Source of the DNA: Lutjanus erythropterus
Lineage: Eukaryota > Chordata > Actinopteri > Lutjaniformes > Lutjanidae
Assembly: GCA_020091685.1 (NCBI GenBank)
Contig: CM034603.1
Coordinates: 6,205,848 to 6,269,847 of the forward strand
Direction of reading: 5' to 3'
DNA: 64,000 nucleotides
Shown here: positions 22,451-34,689 of the stretch, piece after piece
How the letters are laid out: each line of letters opens with the position of its first letter
Numbering within the stretch: the stretch's first letter is position 1
Program-made: the position numbers and the translations under genes
Notes under the pieces: generated by a model
The model's database searches: none
Seen by the model: only the letters and a program-made list of their open reading frames with translations
Told to the model about the DNA's origin: nothing

Positions 22451-23814
22451 GTCTTACATATCTGTCCTTTAAGTGGTGACATTGTCACATCCTACTCAAA
22501 TGTTTTACGACCAAAGGATCATTAAATCACTGACATAAATCAACTGTATGAGTTAAGTCACTGAAAAATTTTGAAATGTCAGAGGACACTGGTAACTTCC
22601 TCAGTTTTAGGGTTGTAGTTTTTTGTGCATAATATTTCACAGCTTTTGACCAAATGATGTCTAAACTCGTTTCTTTGGCTATATTTGAATGTATGAAAAC
22701 ACAGATGCAGCCCATTGGATTACCTCAAATCAACAGTGATCACATTTCAAAAGTATTTGTATTTGTTTTGGCATCTCTACATAGGATTTTTATCTAATTA
22801 CATTATCATAATCCATTTGCATGCGGCCCTTCCTCTGCAGCTCTAGTGGACCGAACTGTGCCAGAAAATGCACCTTGCAGCGTCCTAGAAGCCTTAAAAA
22901 GTCTGTGCCGTGGCAGTTTGCTTGTTTCCATTAGTTTGCCAGTTCCCAGTGTGCTAAACATTAGGCTTACTGCCAAACAACACAATGTGGTAGAACTAAC
23001 TGGTTCTTAGCACAACCTGGCCACCGTCTGCTCTTATCCATATGGTCAATTTGTCTTCCGCTCTCACACTGAAGGGAAAACAAACGAGCGCACACACATG
23101 CACGCAGTTCTTTCGCTCTAACCCCTTTCCAGAAACAGCCCTGCCCTCCTGCCTCTTCTTTGTATTTTTGTTCTCACTAGTCTTTCTTTGTCTTGATATA
23201 TCCCTCCCTCCCTGCTTTTTTCTCTCTCTCTTTTCCTTGCTTTCCTCACGATCTCTCTCTTTCTTTTGCCCAGGTGATATTTGGACGCCCTGTCAGTGGC
23301 TTCACCGCTTCCGTGTTTTGCATGTTCGGAAATTCTTTTGTGTGCCGTTCTCACAATCAGTTGCTAAGTAAGCCGTTTGGCTTCCGCTATCTCCACTGGA
23401 GAGTTTATTCCACACAGAGATTTGTCAGTGGATCATGGGAGCGAAGGATAAACCCGAACAAAGCAAACATAATGCAGCAAAATCATGATTTCAGCAATCC
23501 ATTAAGGCCATACATGAAAGGGAAACGTGGGGAAAAGTCAGTTGTGGATAGTAAAAGCAGCCGCTGCAGTTGTTTCCGGGGCACAGCTTAAGAAAAAGAT
23601 CAATTATAGTGCACTGTAAAACATCAAACAGAAATGCAAATGTAAATATATATGTATTAAAATGTCTTTTTTATTTTCAGGCCACTTTAGAATTTACAAG
23701 CATTTGTTGTTTAGACATGAAGCCTTTTGAGTCCAATTAATGAACTATTTCATAGTGAGTTCACGCAACTCATTAATTTCAGTTTGGAAAGAAACTCGAA
23801 CAGTATATTAGCTA
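22451..23814. other. No gene assigned; strong pyrimidine tract
   Basis: A TC-rich tract at about 23175-23270 ends in TTTCTTTTGCCCAG, a good-looking plus-strand splice acceptor, followed by an open frame to 23591. The frame has no recognisable domain and no clear donor. 22790-23030 is GC-balanced unique sequence. Confidence 0.3.
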
Positions 23815-24035
23815 GCAGCGTTATTGGACATGCCCAGACATGTCTGAGCCACCAGAGCCAGAGGACAGTAACAGGATGGTATTTTTTTTTCTTCTGTATC
23901 GGGTTGTTGGAAGTGAAGTGAGCTGAAGTGAACTGCTGGGCTGATCTGCACTGAGAGAGTCACTGAAGGTACGTTTGTTTGTGACCATGAGGGGAGGCGT
24001 CAGTTCTTTGGGCTTATATAGTATAAGGTGATGTA
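23815..24035 (-). mobile_element. LTR-like repeat fragment, copy 2 (inverted)
   Basis: Reverse complement of the 600-870 segment. On the plus strand it reads ACAGGATGGTATTTT, TCGGGTTGTTGGAA, GTGAGCTGAAGTGAACTG and GGGCTTATATAGT (the TATA region). The AATAAA of copy 1 has become AATAAC here. Confidence 0.55.
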
Positions 24036-24329
24036 CCTGCTGCTGGTTATTTTATGAGGATGTGCACAACTGTTGCACCAAACGGACAGAGGATATGTGA
24101 GGCAGTGTAGGGGTGTGTTCACGAATGCATAGGTCCGCCCTCTTATTCAGCCCATGTTCAAATAACACACATTTTTGAGGTAGCGGCGGAACTTACATTT
24201 TTAGGTTGAACCAGAACTAGTTGCAGTGTGTTATGGATTATAATTTGACAAATATTTTAGTCCATACAAATGTTCAGGACTATCAAAATGGCTGGAAAAC
24301 CTCAAAACTTGACACAAACCCTCGTTCCT

Positions 24330-25210
24330 TGTTAGACTGACATATTTGTATTATGTTGAGTCAACAATTTTTAATTTTTCAGTTCATTTTACTTAAATTT
24401 ATGAAGCTGAAATAGCCCACTTAGTTCAATACCAGTTAACTTAGCATATATGTCGAAAGTTCAATGAACTGAACAAAACAGTTTTGAAATATGTACTGAA
24501 TGTTTTTACGTTCTTGTTCTTTAAAATTAATAATTAGTGTTACTTAACATGACAAAAACACATTTACAACAAGTGAAGACAAAAATGTTTTGCTTTCTTG
24601 ACATAAAACTGCAGCAATTTTTTTAGTTTTTAGCAACTTCTTTTTCTCTTGTACACAAAATTTAATAACATTTATCATTTATTGGTTTGGCACAGTATAA
24701 ACTGACTTTATTGTCATAATGTGATAAAAACAGATATATGCCAAATCTTGCTGTGTTTATTTAATATATTTTAAGGTAAGTCATGGTTGTTTGTTTTCGG
24801 AATAATGAAAAACACTGTGAACCATAATGAAGGTTAGTATTGAATTCAGTCCCTACTCTCTTATTCATAAAATGTAATAAATTCACTGGGAGCAGTTTCA
24901 CATATTGTCTTTGTGCCAGCGCTGGAACAAAGTAGCTGTAAAAGGAGCAGCTGCAGCTGTGAAATGAAGAACTGACTTTTCAAACTGAGAAAATTTAAAA
25001 GGAAATCAAATTTGTTGGTAATGTTCGCAGGTGTGACTCAACAGTTTTTGATTTAACTTAATATCTTATGCTTGTTGAACATGTGTCCTCAAGTTTAGGT
25101 AACTTAACTAAATTGTTTTTTGCAAAACTTAAATGAGACTTAACTAATTGGTCAACCTAGATTCAGTAGAATTCACATTTTTCAGTTGAACCAGCTCAAA
25201 ATTATTTATT
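24330..25210. repeat. Interspersed repeat with TTGAACCA/AACTTAA motifs at both ends
   Basis: Sequences of the type GTTGAGTCAAC, TTTTTCAGTT and AACTTAA recur near 24355-24490 and 25030-25200, as in a widespread fish non-autonomous element rich in AGTTGAAC and AACTTAA. Exact termini are unclear. Confidence 0.4.
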
Positions 25211-26319
25211 GTGCCCCTGTCACAAAGTTGTGTTGCACTCTTCACTTTGAATTGTATTTAAATCATCATCATAACTGATTTTCTTTGGCATTCTTGCCAA
25301 ATATTGCAACAACATTTAAGACAGCATGTAAAAAAAAACTGATGTCACTGGAATAAAGTCAAATATTTTGTTGTTTGTCAGATCATGACTCACCCTGCAT
25401 GGGGATACAGCAGGGAGCAAAAAGCTGTTAAACCCAGTTGTGTAACGCTGCTAAAATAAATCAGATGCCAGCAAAAATGGCAACAATGTGAAGCACCCAA
25501 CAGGGGTTTGTCACGAGTTTTCAAGTGTATGGTTGCCAGCGGTTACATCGATCACACTGCTGTGTAACTAAACTAAAGTTTGCAACATTTAGCTTGTTTT
25601 TCTTGGATAAAAAGCAGGAAGTAATAATGAATCCTGCTCAGCTAAACAGCGTGTTTGTTTAAGTCCACTGCAGACTAATTACATGTGAACACGTACTGTA
25701 AGCTTTTCAAACTGTGAGTGAAGAAAGTGTTGCTGGATTTGAGACAAGCATTTTGATGGGTGAGAGGCAGCCAAATTGAAACTGGCAACTGACCATGTAA
25801 AAAGATAACTTTAGCATTAATGATGTGTGCAGACTCGACATGTACTGATCCTCCACCTCCAAGTAAGGACGCAGAACGGACAGCCGGCTTTGACTGTTCC
25901 TGGAACCGGATCAACGCTGGCTTTCTCTCCCTAAAAACTTGTCAACGTGGGTTCTTAGTGCAGTAATGCGGAGCTGGTTATAGCTTTGCTTCACTTTAAT
26001 GTGCTTAAAATGTTAGCTCTATCAGATCCAATCTAATTGGTCCAATTTTAGGCGTAGGGGTTTAGTGTACAAGCCAGTTTGTTTGACTTTCAATCTGACA
26101 AACTTGAGGGAGGAATTAACACAAAATGTTTATTCCTGTTAGAGTCGTGGTTGTCGTTTGTCACTGATTGGATGCTAAGTGTAACGTAGGTGGGTCTTAT
26201 CTAATATCAGCCTGTCAGAGATGAGAAAAAGAGGAAGGAAACACTCATGAGTCGTGAGGAGCTCACTTTGTACGTTTTTATGGAAGCACATGTCTACCAA
26301 TGTGATAAATAAAAAGGTC
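25211..26319. other. No gene or recognisable element
   Basis: Unique sequence; the 79-codon minus-strand frame at 25675-25914 shows no motif. Confidence 0.4.
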
Positions 26320-26325
26320 TGAGTC

Positions 26326-27256
26326 AATTATGAGAAACTTTCTCAAGATATTTAAGCCAGATATAACAATAATTACTTAGTATCTCAAAATAATGAGAAA
26401 CTTTTCACAAGATGACTTACAGATGTTAATGTTTCTCATTATTTTGCAATACTAACTCAGTATTTTCAGAATGTCAGTATTTTGACACACTAACTCATTA
26501 ATTCAAGAAAGTTCCTCATTATTTTGCATTTCTAAGCATTTTCGAGATAAGTAACTCATTATTTTGACAAAGGTTCTTCTTTTGCAACACTAAGCCATTA
26601 TTTTTAGATACTAAGTGATTATTTTGCAATACTAAAACATTATTTTCATATACAAAGTGATTATTTTGTGATACTAAGCCATTATTTGTGATATAAAGTA
26701 AATAATTTGCTACACTAAGTAATTATTTTCAATTACTAAATCACTATTTTGCAATACAAAGTCATTATTCTGCTATATTAAGTAATTATTTTCAGATGCT
26801 AAGTCATGTGATAATAAGCCTTTTTACAAAACTAGGTCATTATTTTTGCTATTTTGCTAAGAGGTCAGGTTAGATTAGGTTTCTTTATTGTCTTTAGTGT
26901 TTCTTTAGGTGTCTTTATTGTCAATACAATAAGTAATGTTCAACTCATTATTTTTACTAAGCCGTTATTGCCAATATTAAGTAATTATTTTGCTAAACCA
27001 AGTTATTTTAAGATACTAAGTCATTATTTTGAGAAAGTTTTAAATTATTGTGTGATACTAAGTCATCATTTTACAATGTTAAGTCACTGAGATATTAAGT
27101 CATAAGTCAATATTTTGCAGTACTGAGTCATTACTGTGAGATACGAAGTGATTCTTTTAAGTTGTTATTTAGTGATACTGAGTCATTATTTTGCCATACT
27201 AAGTCTATCTATCTCTTTGGAGATATTTTAATCATTTTGAGTTTCTCATTATAATT
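26326..27256. repeat. ~20-bp minisatellite field (ACTAAGTCATTATTTTGC type)
   Basis: Several dozen degenerate units of 18-24 bp, consensus about ACTAAGTCATTATTTTGCAAT. The field is bordered by TGAGAAACT (26331-26339) and its complement AGTTTCTCA (27240-27248), which suggests a dispersed element with an expanded interior. Confidence 0.85.
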
Positions 27257-28424
27257 TCCTACAGGATCTTTTTCTCGTCTTCTTTTTTCATGACATTGGC
27301 AGAATTGTGCTTCCATATGTTTTGGAGTCAGGGGAGGAAAATGAGCTTTCTTTTACCTTTGGAGGCATTTGATAACTGGCCATTACATATACCGGAGGCA
27401 CAAATTTCCATATTTCATATATTATTCCTGTCAGATTCAGATATACTGTATGTCCACCGGCAGGAGTTTGCAATTTATAAATCAGATAAATGGATCTTAG
27501 CAAAAGTTAAACCAGGAAGACTCATTACTGCACCTCAGCTCTGCCTCTTGGCTTCCGTCCATCTACATATTTTCTCGCTTCCCTCAATTTAAAATTCATA
27601 AGGGAACTCCCCTCTGGTTCAAACTACCTTCCCAAACACTTACACCCACTGCATGGTGCCAATCACTAATCAGCAGGGTCTATATTAAGCCAGTTAGCTG
27701 CAGCCATCCTGCGCTGCCTGCTGCTCCAGCTCCGCCAACATTTCACCTATTTTTCAAGGTGTTTTTTAAACCTGGAACAATTGAAGAGTTCTTGCCCTGA
27801 CCCGAGGCTGTGGGTCTCCACGGCACGTCTGATCAAGTGTGAAAGTTGTTGTTGAACTCTGGTGTGGTCAAACAAAGTGCTCTCGGGCTCAACTCGAAAC
27901 AGTGCTCTCCGGTTTGTGCCGGTGAGTCCGCGGCAGACGTGATGCGACACACATCCACACACACCGGACGCCACTGCGTGAAGGATGTTTTCTTCCAATG
28001 TCCAATTCACCTTTCAGCAGCACCTGTTGTTAATTTATGTGCCCTACATGGAGGCAAAGCTTCTCATTTCTGTAATGTCACACAGTAACTGGTGTTCACA
28101 TTTAGGAATTACGTTATCTGGATACAAAAAATCCAACTGTATTCCATTACACTTACAGATAAAAAAGACATAATCACATTACAGATACATTTAGTAAAAG
28201 CAGGGATTAGCAGGATTGCAATTTTAAAATAAAGAATGATATACTACCATGCAGCCAATTCATTATCATGGCCTCTAGTGAAAAAGATGCTTCAGTGGGT
28301 GAAAACTTCACAATTTTTGTCTTTAAATCAATCAAACAATCAATAAATTGTGCACAACAAAGGAAGGAACAGCTGGACAAACTAACAAATCTGACAATTA
28401 ACATAATATACTTAGAGTCATTTT
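27257..28424. other. No gene assigned; possible repeat scraps
   Basis: 27290-27600 holds a 100-codon plus-strand frame, and 27740-28010 is GC-richer. Neither has a recognisable domain. 28095-28180 (ATTCCATTACACTTACAGAT) resembles an interspersed fish repeat that also appears near 29690. Confidence 0.3.
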
Positions 28425-28449
28425 TTTCTCTTCAATAAAAGAAAAAAGG

Positions 28450-28648
28450 AAAGATTCTCTGATTCCAGCTTCTTAAAAGTGAATATGTTCTGGTTTCTTT
28501 GCTCCTCTCTGACAGTAAACTGAATATCTTTGAGTTGTGGACATTTGAGGACTTCATCTTGGACTTTTTTAGGGACCAAACAACTTAGTGATTTAAAATG
28601 GAGAAAATGGTTGGCGGATTAATCAATAATAAAAAATAATCATTATAG
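28450..28648 (+). repeat. Direct repeat, left copy flanking the solo LTR
   Basis: Matches 29401-29620 in order: TTCCAGCTTCTTAAAAGTGA, CTGGTTTCTTTGCTCCTCTC, CTGAATATCTTTGAGTTGTG, GACATTTGAGGACTTCATCT. The LTR landed at the end of this copy. Confidence 0.75.
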
Positions 28649-28653
28649 GAAAG

Positions 28654-29307
28654 TGTTACATGCTACAGTGTGTATGTGCTGCTGAGCTCTCCTCTGCTCA
28701 GGTTCTGTCCCTCCTCCCCCTTGCAGGTTGCAGTGATTGACAGCAGGTGCAGCCACTCTGCAATCAGGACCTGGTTGTTAAAAGCCTGGAGAGTGCAGCC
28801 AGTCAGGGCCTAATGGAACATTCAGCAGACTGAGGTCTGCAGGTCTGCAGTCTAGTCCTGCAGTGGCAGGTTAGACTACTTGTAGTGTTGTGTTGTATGT
28901 CATGTGCTTTGCTAGCTCTCCTAGCTAGCAAAGGCACTGGTTATCTTTCTGTACCATAAGTCTTGCTTGCCTCCATGGTTAGCAAGCACACTCGTTTGGT
29001 CGCCCCCATGTGCTTTGCTAGCTTTGCCAGCTAGTAAAGGCACTCATTGTCTTCTATGTCCATGTGTTCTTGTTAGCCACTCTGGCTAGCAAGGACACTC
29101 ATTGTCTTTTGTGTGTTGTTGTTGTTTAATTTAGTAGATTAAGTTAATCCCATTGTTTTATTTAATTTCTTAACTTCACACTTAATTTGATAATAAAAAC
29201 CTTTGTTTACACTTTTGCCTCAGTTTTCTCTTATTCCTTTTTCTCCCAGTTAAATTTATTTATTGTTTTACTCCTTCCTCCTCTAGCCCAACCTGGGTGT
29301 CGTAACA
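28654..29307 (+). mobile_element. Complete solo LTR of a retrotransposon
   Basis: 654-bp element beginning TGTTACA and ending CGTAACA (inverted TGTTAC/GTAACA ends), flanked on both sides by the 5-bp direct repeat GAAAG (28649-28653 and 29308-29312). A polyadenylation signal AATAAA sits at 29192-29197. The 5-bp target duplication and TG-CA ends indicate an LTR retrotransposon, most likely Gypsy-type. The internal region has been lost by LTR-LTR recombination. An array of four hairpin-forming units lies inside at 28904-29098. Confidence 0.9.
28904..29098. repeat. Array of four hairpin units inside the LTR
   Basis: Four ~35-bp imperfect inverted repeats occur in tandem at roughly 50-60 bp spacing. 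The first pairs GTGCTTTGCTAGC (28904-28916) with GCTAGCAAAGGCAC (28924-28937). The third pairs GTGCTTTGCTAGCT with AGCTAGTAAAGGCAC, and the fourth GTGTTCTTGTTAGCCA with TGGCTAGCAAGGACAC. The second (28963-28990) is more decayed. Confidence 0.88.
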
Positions 29308-29400
29308 GAAAGGCTTGAAAAAAATTTCTATTTTTCAGGTGACAAGATTGTGACAGGATTAATTCACAATTAATTATTTTGAGCCATTTTTATAAAAAAA

Positions 29401-29620
29401 AAAATAGAAATTCTGATTTCAGCTTCCTAAAAGTGAAAATTTTCTAGTTTCTTTACCTCTCTCTGACTGAACTGAATATATCTGAGTTGTGGACAAAACA
29501 AGACATTTGAGGATGTCATCTTCAGCTTCTATTAACATTTTTCACCATTTTCTGACATTTCATGAACCAAACTACTTCTGAGAAAATAATCAACCGATTA
29601 ATCGATGATGAAAGTAACTG
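29401..29620 (+). repeat. Direct repeat, right copy flanking the solo LTR
   Basis: Second copy of the 28450-28648 repeat (TTTCAGCTTCCTAAAAGTGA, TGAGTTGTGGACAAAACAAG, GACATTTGAGGATGTCATCT), ending near AACCGATTAATCGATGATGA. Confidence 0.75.
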
Positions 29621-29815
29621 CCGTAAAAACACTACATTAGGCTAAACATTTGCCTCATGTTTTTTATTGAGGTAATGCCAAAGTAACAGAAACTAATCAA
29701 GTTACATTACTTTAATATTGGGACACTTGGATTACATTACTGACTACATTTTTTAACAGGCAATTAGAAACTGCATCAGAATACATTTTTAAAATAACCC
29801 TCCCAACCCTGGTTA
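29621..29815 (+). repeat. Interspersed repeat (TTACATTACT type)
   Basis: AAGTTACATTACTTTAATAT, GGATTACATTACTGACTACA and AACCCTCCCAACCCTGG match, from memory, a common teleost dispersed repeat. Confidence 0.55.
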
Positions 29816-30639
29816 CAGTGCATCCTCTCTGTACTGTAGCTCTGATATTATTTAGAACAGCCTAAATAAAACATAACAGGACAAACAGTAAAACCCTTTA
29901 AAATATTTTACCTGTTGTCATTACACTGAGATATTCTTCATTATGCAGTTGACATCAGGCCAAGAGGACATTATTGTGTCCAACAAGTTTTAGTGAGCTC
30001 TCACGTGCGTCGTCTTTATGTAATGTATGAGCACAATCAGAGTTAGATTCATGCCTGCTGTGGTTGTTGTGGCAGAATCACCACTGCTGCACAGCTGTAA
30101 TTCTCCCTTTACAGTCAAGTGTACAGTTAGAGGACATCAGTTTCCGTGGGGACAGCATGTCTTCACCTCTCTGTTTGTATGTATCTCTTGCTGATTGCTG
30201 ATCTGCTGCAGTCAGGTTAGGACTCCTCTGGAGTTCTCCTGTAGCAGCAGCGAGAGGAGTGCTTTCTAAATTAATAAAGTTTTTGGCTAGTTAAGGGTGA
30301 GTTTCTTGATAAATGCAGGCCCTGAGCCACCTCGCTCCCAGCTCGTTAAATGTGGCAGCGTGGTCAGTGGCTCTACGCTTCAAACTGTGGTGTTGCAGGT
30401 ACCCCTCTACTGTCAGTTCTGCACATGCACAGCTCCACTGTCGAGTTAGCAATGATAAATATGCAACGTCCAGGTAGACTTTCAAAATAAATGCACAGAA
30501 ACTACTTAAGTAAATGATGACTAGTGGTTTTACATAGAATTGGAAGTCCCAGGCTACAAAACTACTTGCTTAGGTTTGAGTTCAAATAAGTACATAAGTA
30601 AGTCAAATTTAAGTATCATAACTTATGCAAGTATAATGA
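29816..30639. other. No gene or recognisable element
   Basis: Unique sequence; short frames only. Confidence 0.4.
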
Positions 30640-30669
30640 AAACTTGTGTAATGTAAAATCCCAAATGCT

Positions 30670-30800
30670 ATGAACACTTTCCCTGCCATTGACGAGATAT
30701 TCCATCATTTAAGATACAATGCTTCCCCACCAATGATGAGATTTCCCATCAATTGCTGTTTTCATTACCAGGCAGTAGGGGTGGCTGTGACGTATTATTG
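30670..30800 (+). repeat. Interspersed repeat with two internal units
   Basis: TGACGAGATATTCCATCATT and TGATGAGATTTCCCATCAAT are two diverged direct units about 55 bp apart, in a context recalled as a fish interspersed repeat. Confidence 0.45.
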
Positions 30801-31649
30801 ACAGAAACGCAGAGCGGTACCGCTCTCGCTGCAGTCTCCGGACCTCCACAGGCAACAAAAATATTTTCTTAGATTTATGTAAAGATTACGGTTAGGGTTA
30901 AAATAACAACAATAACATATGTTATGTAATTTGAAAAGAACAAGTTGTGAGCTGACTGTTGGTCTCACATGGGACACAAACCTCAGTCTCCTGGGTAATA
31001 GCCATGTGTTTGTTTGACAGATCCATCCACCCCACCTTCTCCGTACACAGACTGTCTCACTCTTTATACTCCGTCACCTGACTTGTGCAGCACATAAAAA
31101 CATTACCCTAGAGGGGCGCCTCCAGAAACAATGCTAGTGGCGGTATCTACATCGGCATAGTTTGAAGCATATGCAGAAAATACCAAATACAATGACAAAC
31201 ATACACTGAAGTCCAGTTTTCATGTGTTCAAATGAGGGTAAATGAAAACACATTTACGAGAACAGAGGCCCGATTGGATGTGAATGCGAGCTACTTGCTA
31301 ATCAAGTTCCTCCAAATCAGGTCGGATGAGTTTTTAAACACATCAGCTCTCCTGTTCTATGAGTTTGTGATAGAAAGATGCAGAGACAGCGGCCGGTGGG
31401 AGAGAACGAGACTGTGTGTTGCTGCGGTATGTGAGGGGTTGGGTGGGGCGGGAGGGCTGGAGGAGTGTTTTATTCAGAAAACCTAATCTTTTGATGATGA
31501 AAAAAGAGAAAAATATTACCCGGATTTCCATCCCATCAGTGTTGTATCTAACGTAATCTTCTTTGACGGAAAGCTCTTTTTGATGTTTTATTGTCTGTGT
31601 GTAGCTCCGAGTTCTTTTCCTCCGCGTTTCTCCCTCTTTCTCTCTCAGG

Positions 31650-31655
<6 letters not shown>

Positions 31656-31718
<63 letters not shown>
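31656..31718. repeat. (CA)n microsatellite with a GC lead
   Basis: About 31 CA units preceded by GGCGCGCG. Cys/Val-rich frames across it (31343-31825 minus) are artefacts. Confidence 0.95.
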
Positions 31719-31721
<3 letters not shown>

Positions 31722-32262
31722 GCAGGGAGCTGAGGGTTTAAATGTGTGTTAGACATTAGTGTCTGTGAGTGTGTGTGTGCGCCCTGATTGTTCTCAAAGG
31801 GACTTGGTAAAGGAAGTCTCCACATTTCACACTGGGTCCTGCTGGGAATCTATACATCAAAACTAGAAAATGTAGTTTGCACAACTCTCCTCCTCTTGTT
31901 CTCACTCACTGATACGACTTGTGTACCTTCTGGTTCGTCAGTGTGTAGTTTAATGTGGCTGCATGATGTGTTTGCAAAGTAGGAATCCAATTTTTCGTTA
32001 TCCATTTTTGGATAACTCACAATCCCCAAAACAGCAAGAAGAACTCAGTTAAAGTGAGACCAAGAATGCATTTAAAGAAGATTATTGTACTTTTTAATTC
32101 AACTGATGTTTTTTGGGGGGGAAGTATTCATGCATTTTATAAATGTAAATTGCAATTTACTGTCAATCTCTGCCTGGAAAAGCCTCCAATAAGATTCTCT
32201 GTACTACACGCACTCCTCCAGCTGCCAATCTTTGTATTTTATCCTTTGTCACTTTACACTCT
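31719..32262. other. No gene or recognisable element
   Basis: Unique sequence between the microsatellite and the next dispersed element. Confidence 0.4.
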
Positions 32263-32760
32263 CAGAGGCAGACTCAGACTGTCTGAGGGCCAAGGGCGAA
32301 AAAAACAAAAGGGCACCGCCAGCCGCCAGCACAGTGAAAATTGTTATACATTAATGGTACAAAAAACAAAAAAACAACAAAAAAAACGTTCCAGCTCCTG
32401 GTTTAGATGAAAACTATTTTGTTGTACATCGACTACTACAGCTCTTATAACACGCAAACTATTTAACTATTTAAAGGCACATAGGAGCCAAATAATTTTT
32501 GGCACTTCATCACAAGGCATCTAAGAGGGCATTTTATTATGTTTTGTCCACTGGAAGGGTATTTAAAGGGGCACTTTACCACATTTTGTTTAATGGAAGA
32601 GCACTTTAACCATATTTTGTCCATTAGAAGGGCATCCTAAAGGGTATATTATCACATTTTATCTAACATAGGGGCATCCAAGAGGGCACTTATGCATTGT
32701 TATTTAGAACATAGGGACACTGAGGGGCTCACTTTTTTACTGCAAGTCCAACTAGGAACA
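32263..32760 (+). repeat. Minisatellite-bearing dispersed element, copy 2
   Basis: It begins GGCAGACTCAGACTGTCTGA like copy 1 at 16255, followed by CTCCTGGTTTAGATGA and a decayed series of units (GGGCATTTTATTATGTTTTG, GGGGCACTTTACCACATTTT). There are about five or six units, far fewer than in copy 1. Confidence 0.75.
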
Positions 32761-33162
32761 TAACTACTTCTGAGTTTACTCATGATTAGGCTAAGGACAG
32801 CTGATTAGGAGGCCATTAACGATAAAGCCACAGTGCTGTCCGTGGTGCTGAAGTAGCAGACAGATCTGTAATTGCACCTTTCTTTCTCAGTCCCGCCCTT
32901 CTGTCAGTTTTGTCTTAGAACCACAACATTTTCTAAACTGTATACTATGAATGCACAACTGCATTGTAGCCGTTTTCCTCCAAAGAGTAGCGTCACCTCC
33001 ATGATCAAAGTGACAAGCAGCGATGTGTAGTCACAGAAGAGTGAGAGGATCACAGAGACACGCTGCTGCCTGTACTATTCCTATAATACTCCTATAACAT
33101 CTCTTTGATCATTCAGTAGCATCTGTGCTGCTGAAAATACACCCCCAGACCAAGCTTGGAAC

Positions 33163-33200
33163 GTGTGTGTGTGTGTGTGTGTGCTTGTGTGTGTGTGTGT
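33163..33200. repeat. (GT)n microsatellite, interrupted
   Basis: Two GT runs separated by GCTT. Confidence 0.93.
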
Positions 33201-34679
33201 TAGCTGTTGGTGCGGTGCAAGGAGCTGCTTCCATTGTGGCATTCTCACCGGTAAAACTTAACAAATTGTCGACTGGTTACAGGCAGGATACAGGTATGTT
33301 TTGTGACAGAACAGTTGTACTGGATTGCATTAGACTGTACAGGTGTACCCAATTAAGTGGTCATTTTCTATTCACACCATAGCCACTGTGAATTATTGAG
33401 TGTGGATTCTTTTCTATTACCCGAACAGTATAATTTGAGCAATGCGGGTGTTTGCCATTCTAAATCACTGCACTATGATTAAGGTCTGAACTTTGAACTC
33501 TTCTGTTATAACGTGTTATTATTTGTGTAATATATATTGGGGAAAAGAAATTAGCTACCCAGTGAGAAGTAAGCAAATGAATTTCACATGTGTTTGATAT
33601 TTGTTTGACTGTGGAAGTTTAAATCTACCTCCTTTCTTTGCTCTGAGTCATCTATTATAATCACGGGACAGACAGCCTGTTGGTTATTATCCCTTACACA
33701 CTGTGAATAAGCTACATTATGCAGAAGTCCTGCTGCATTAGCTTCTGTTTCATGATCCTCACGACAGGGTTTCAGGTGTCATCATCTTTCTGTAAAGCAT
33801 TATGTGAGAAATTAGATCAAAAATTGAATTTAAAAAGCGATTCAAGCACAGAATACAGCATGTAAATCAGCTATTTCAAAGATGACTTTTCCGAGACTTC
33901 TTCATTATTGCAAAATTAGAGCAGTCACATATGTGTTTGGGCAGGGAGTTCCAGAGGGACGTAGTCTTAGGTTCTTCTGTGTGTATTTCTAGTTACTGCC
34001 ACGGCGTGCAAGCATGCAGAAGTTTATCCAAGTTTACTGGGACAGACTTATTTCAGGACATCCTGCTGCTCTCGCAAATACAGATAAATGTGTGGCTTAA
34101 GCTCAGATGTTTAGCTGGTTTTATTTAAATTCCACATAAAGGAAAATATAAGTCAGGTCAACCATAAAATGTTACAGTTATAATCAGATGGCACGCCTTT
34201 AGGAGACATGAAGAGTCAAACTGTGACATAACATTACTGTGATGGTCTCTGTCTGATATTTAAGGATGGAATCTGTTTCTCAAAATTAAGATAATTAATA
34301 TCATTATCCATGGGGTGAGGAAATAATCAATTCTTGGATGCATCAGAGTTCTTTCTTGAAAGATTTTGGAGTTCTCTCTTGAAGTTTAAAGCCTAATTCT
34401 CACATGTAATGCCTTTATAAAACTGGGCTGTGTGTTCCTTATGGCTGGACCAATTGGTTGGTGAAGCGTAATGGATGTAAACACGTGCATCATGTTTACA
34501 TTCTAAACTAAGCTACTTTTTTTAGTTCTGGTGAGGGTGGATGAGTGTGAGAAACCACAGATGGATACAATCCGGCCGGCATCCCTTGACTATTACACAT
34601 CATGATGCATCCATAATCAAATCCAATCAAATTGTGATATTCAGGGTGAAATCACTAACCTTTTGAACCTCAATTTCTG
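33201..34679. other. No gene or recognisable element
   Basis: AT-rich unique sequence; short frames only. Confidence 0.4.
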
Positions 34680-34689
34680 TTGATCAGTG

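Noticed and set aside
23118-23354. Arg/Lys/Glu-rich minus frame
   Set aside because: Reverse reading of the TC-rich pyrimidine tract.
28904-29098. Tandem hairpins as a non-coding RNA gene cluster
   Set aside because: They lie wholly inside a bounded solo LTR with target duplications, so they are parsimoniously part of the element.
31343-31825. 160-codon minus frame with Cys-Val repeats
   Set aside because: Produced by translation of the CA microsatellite.
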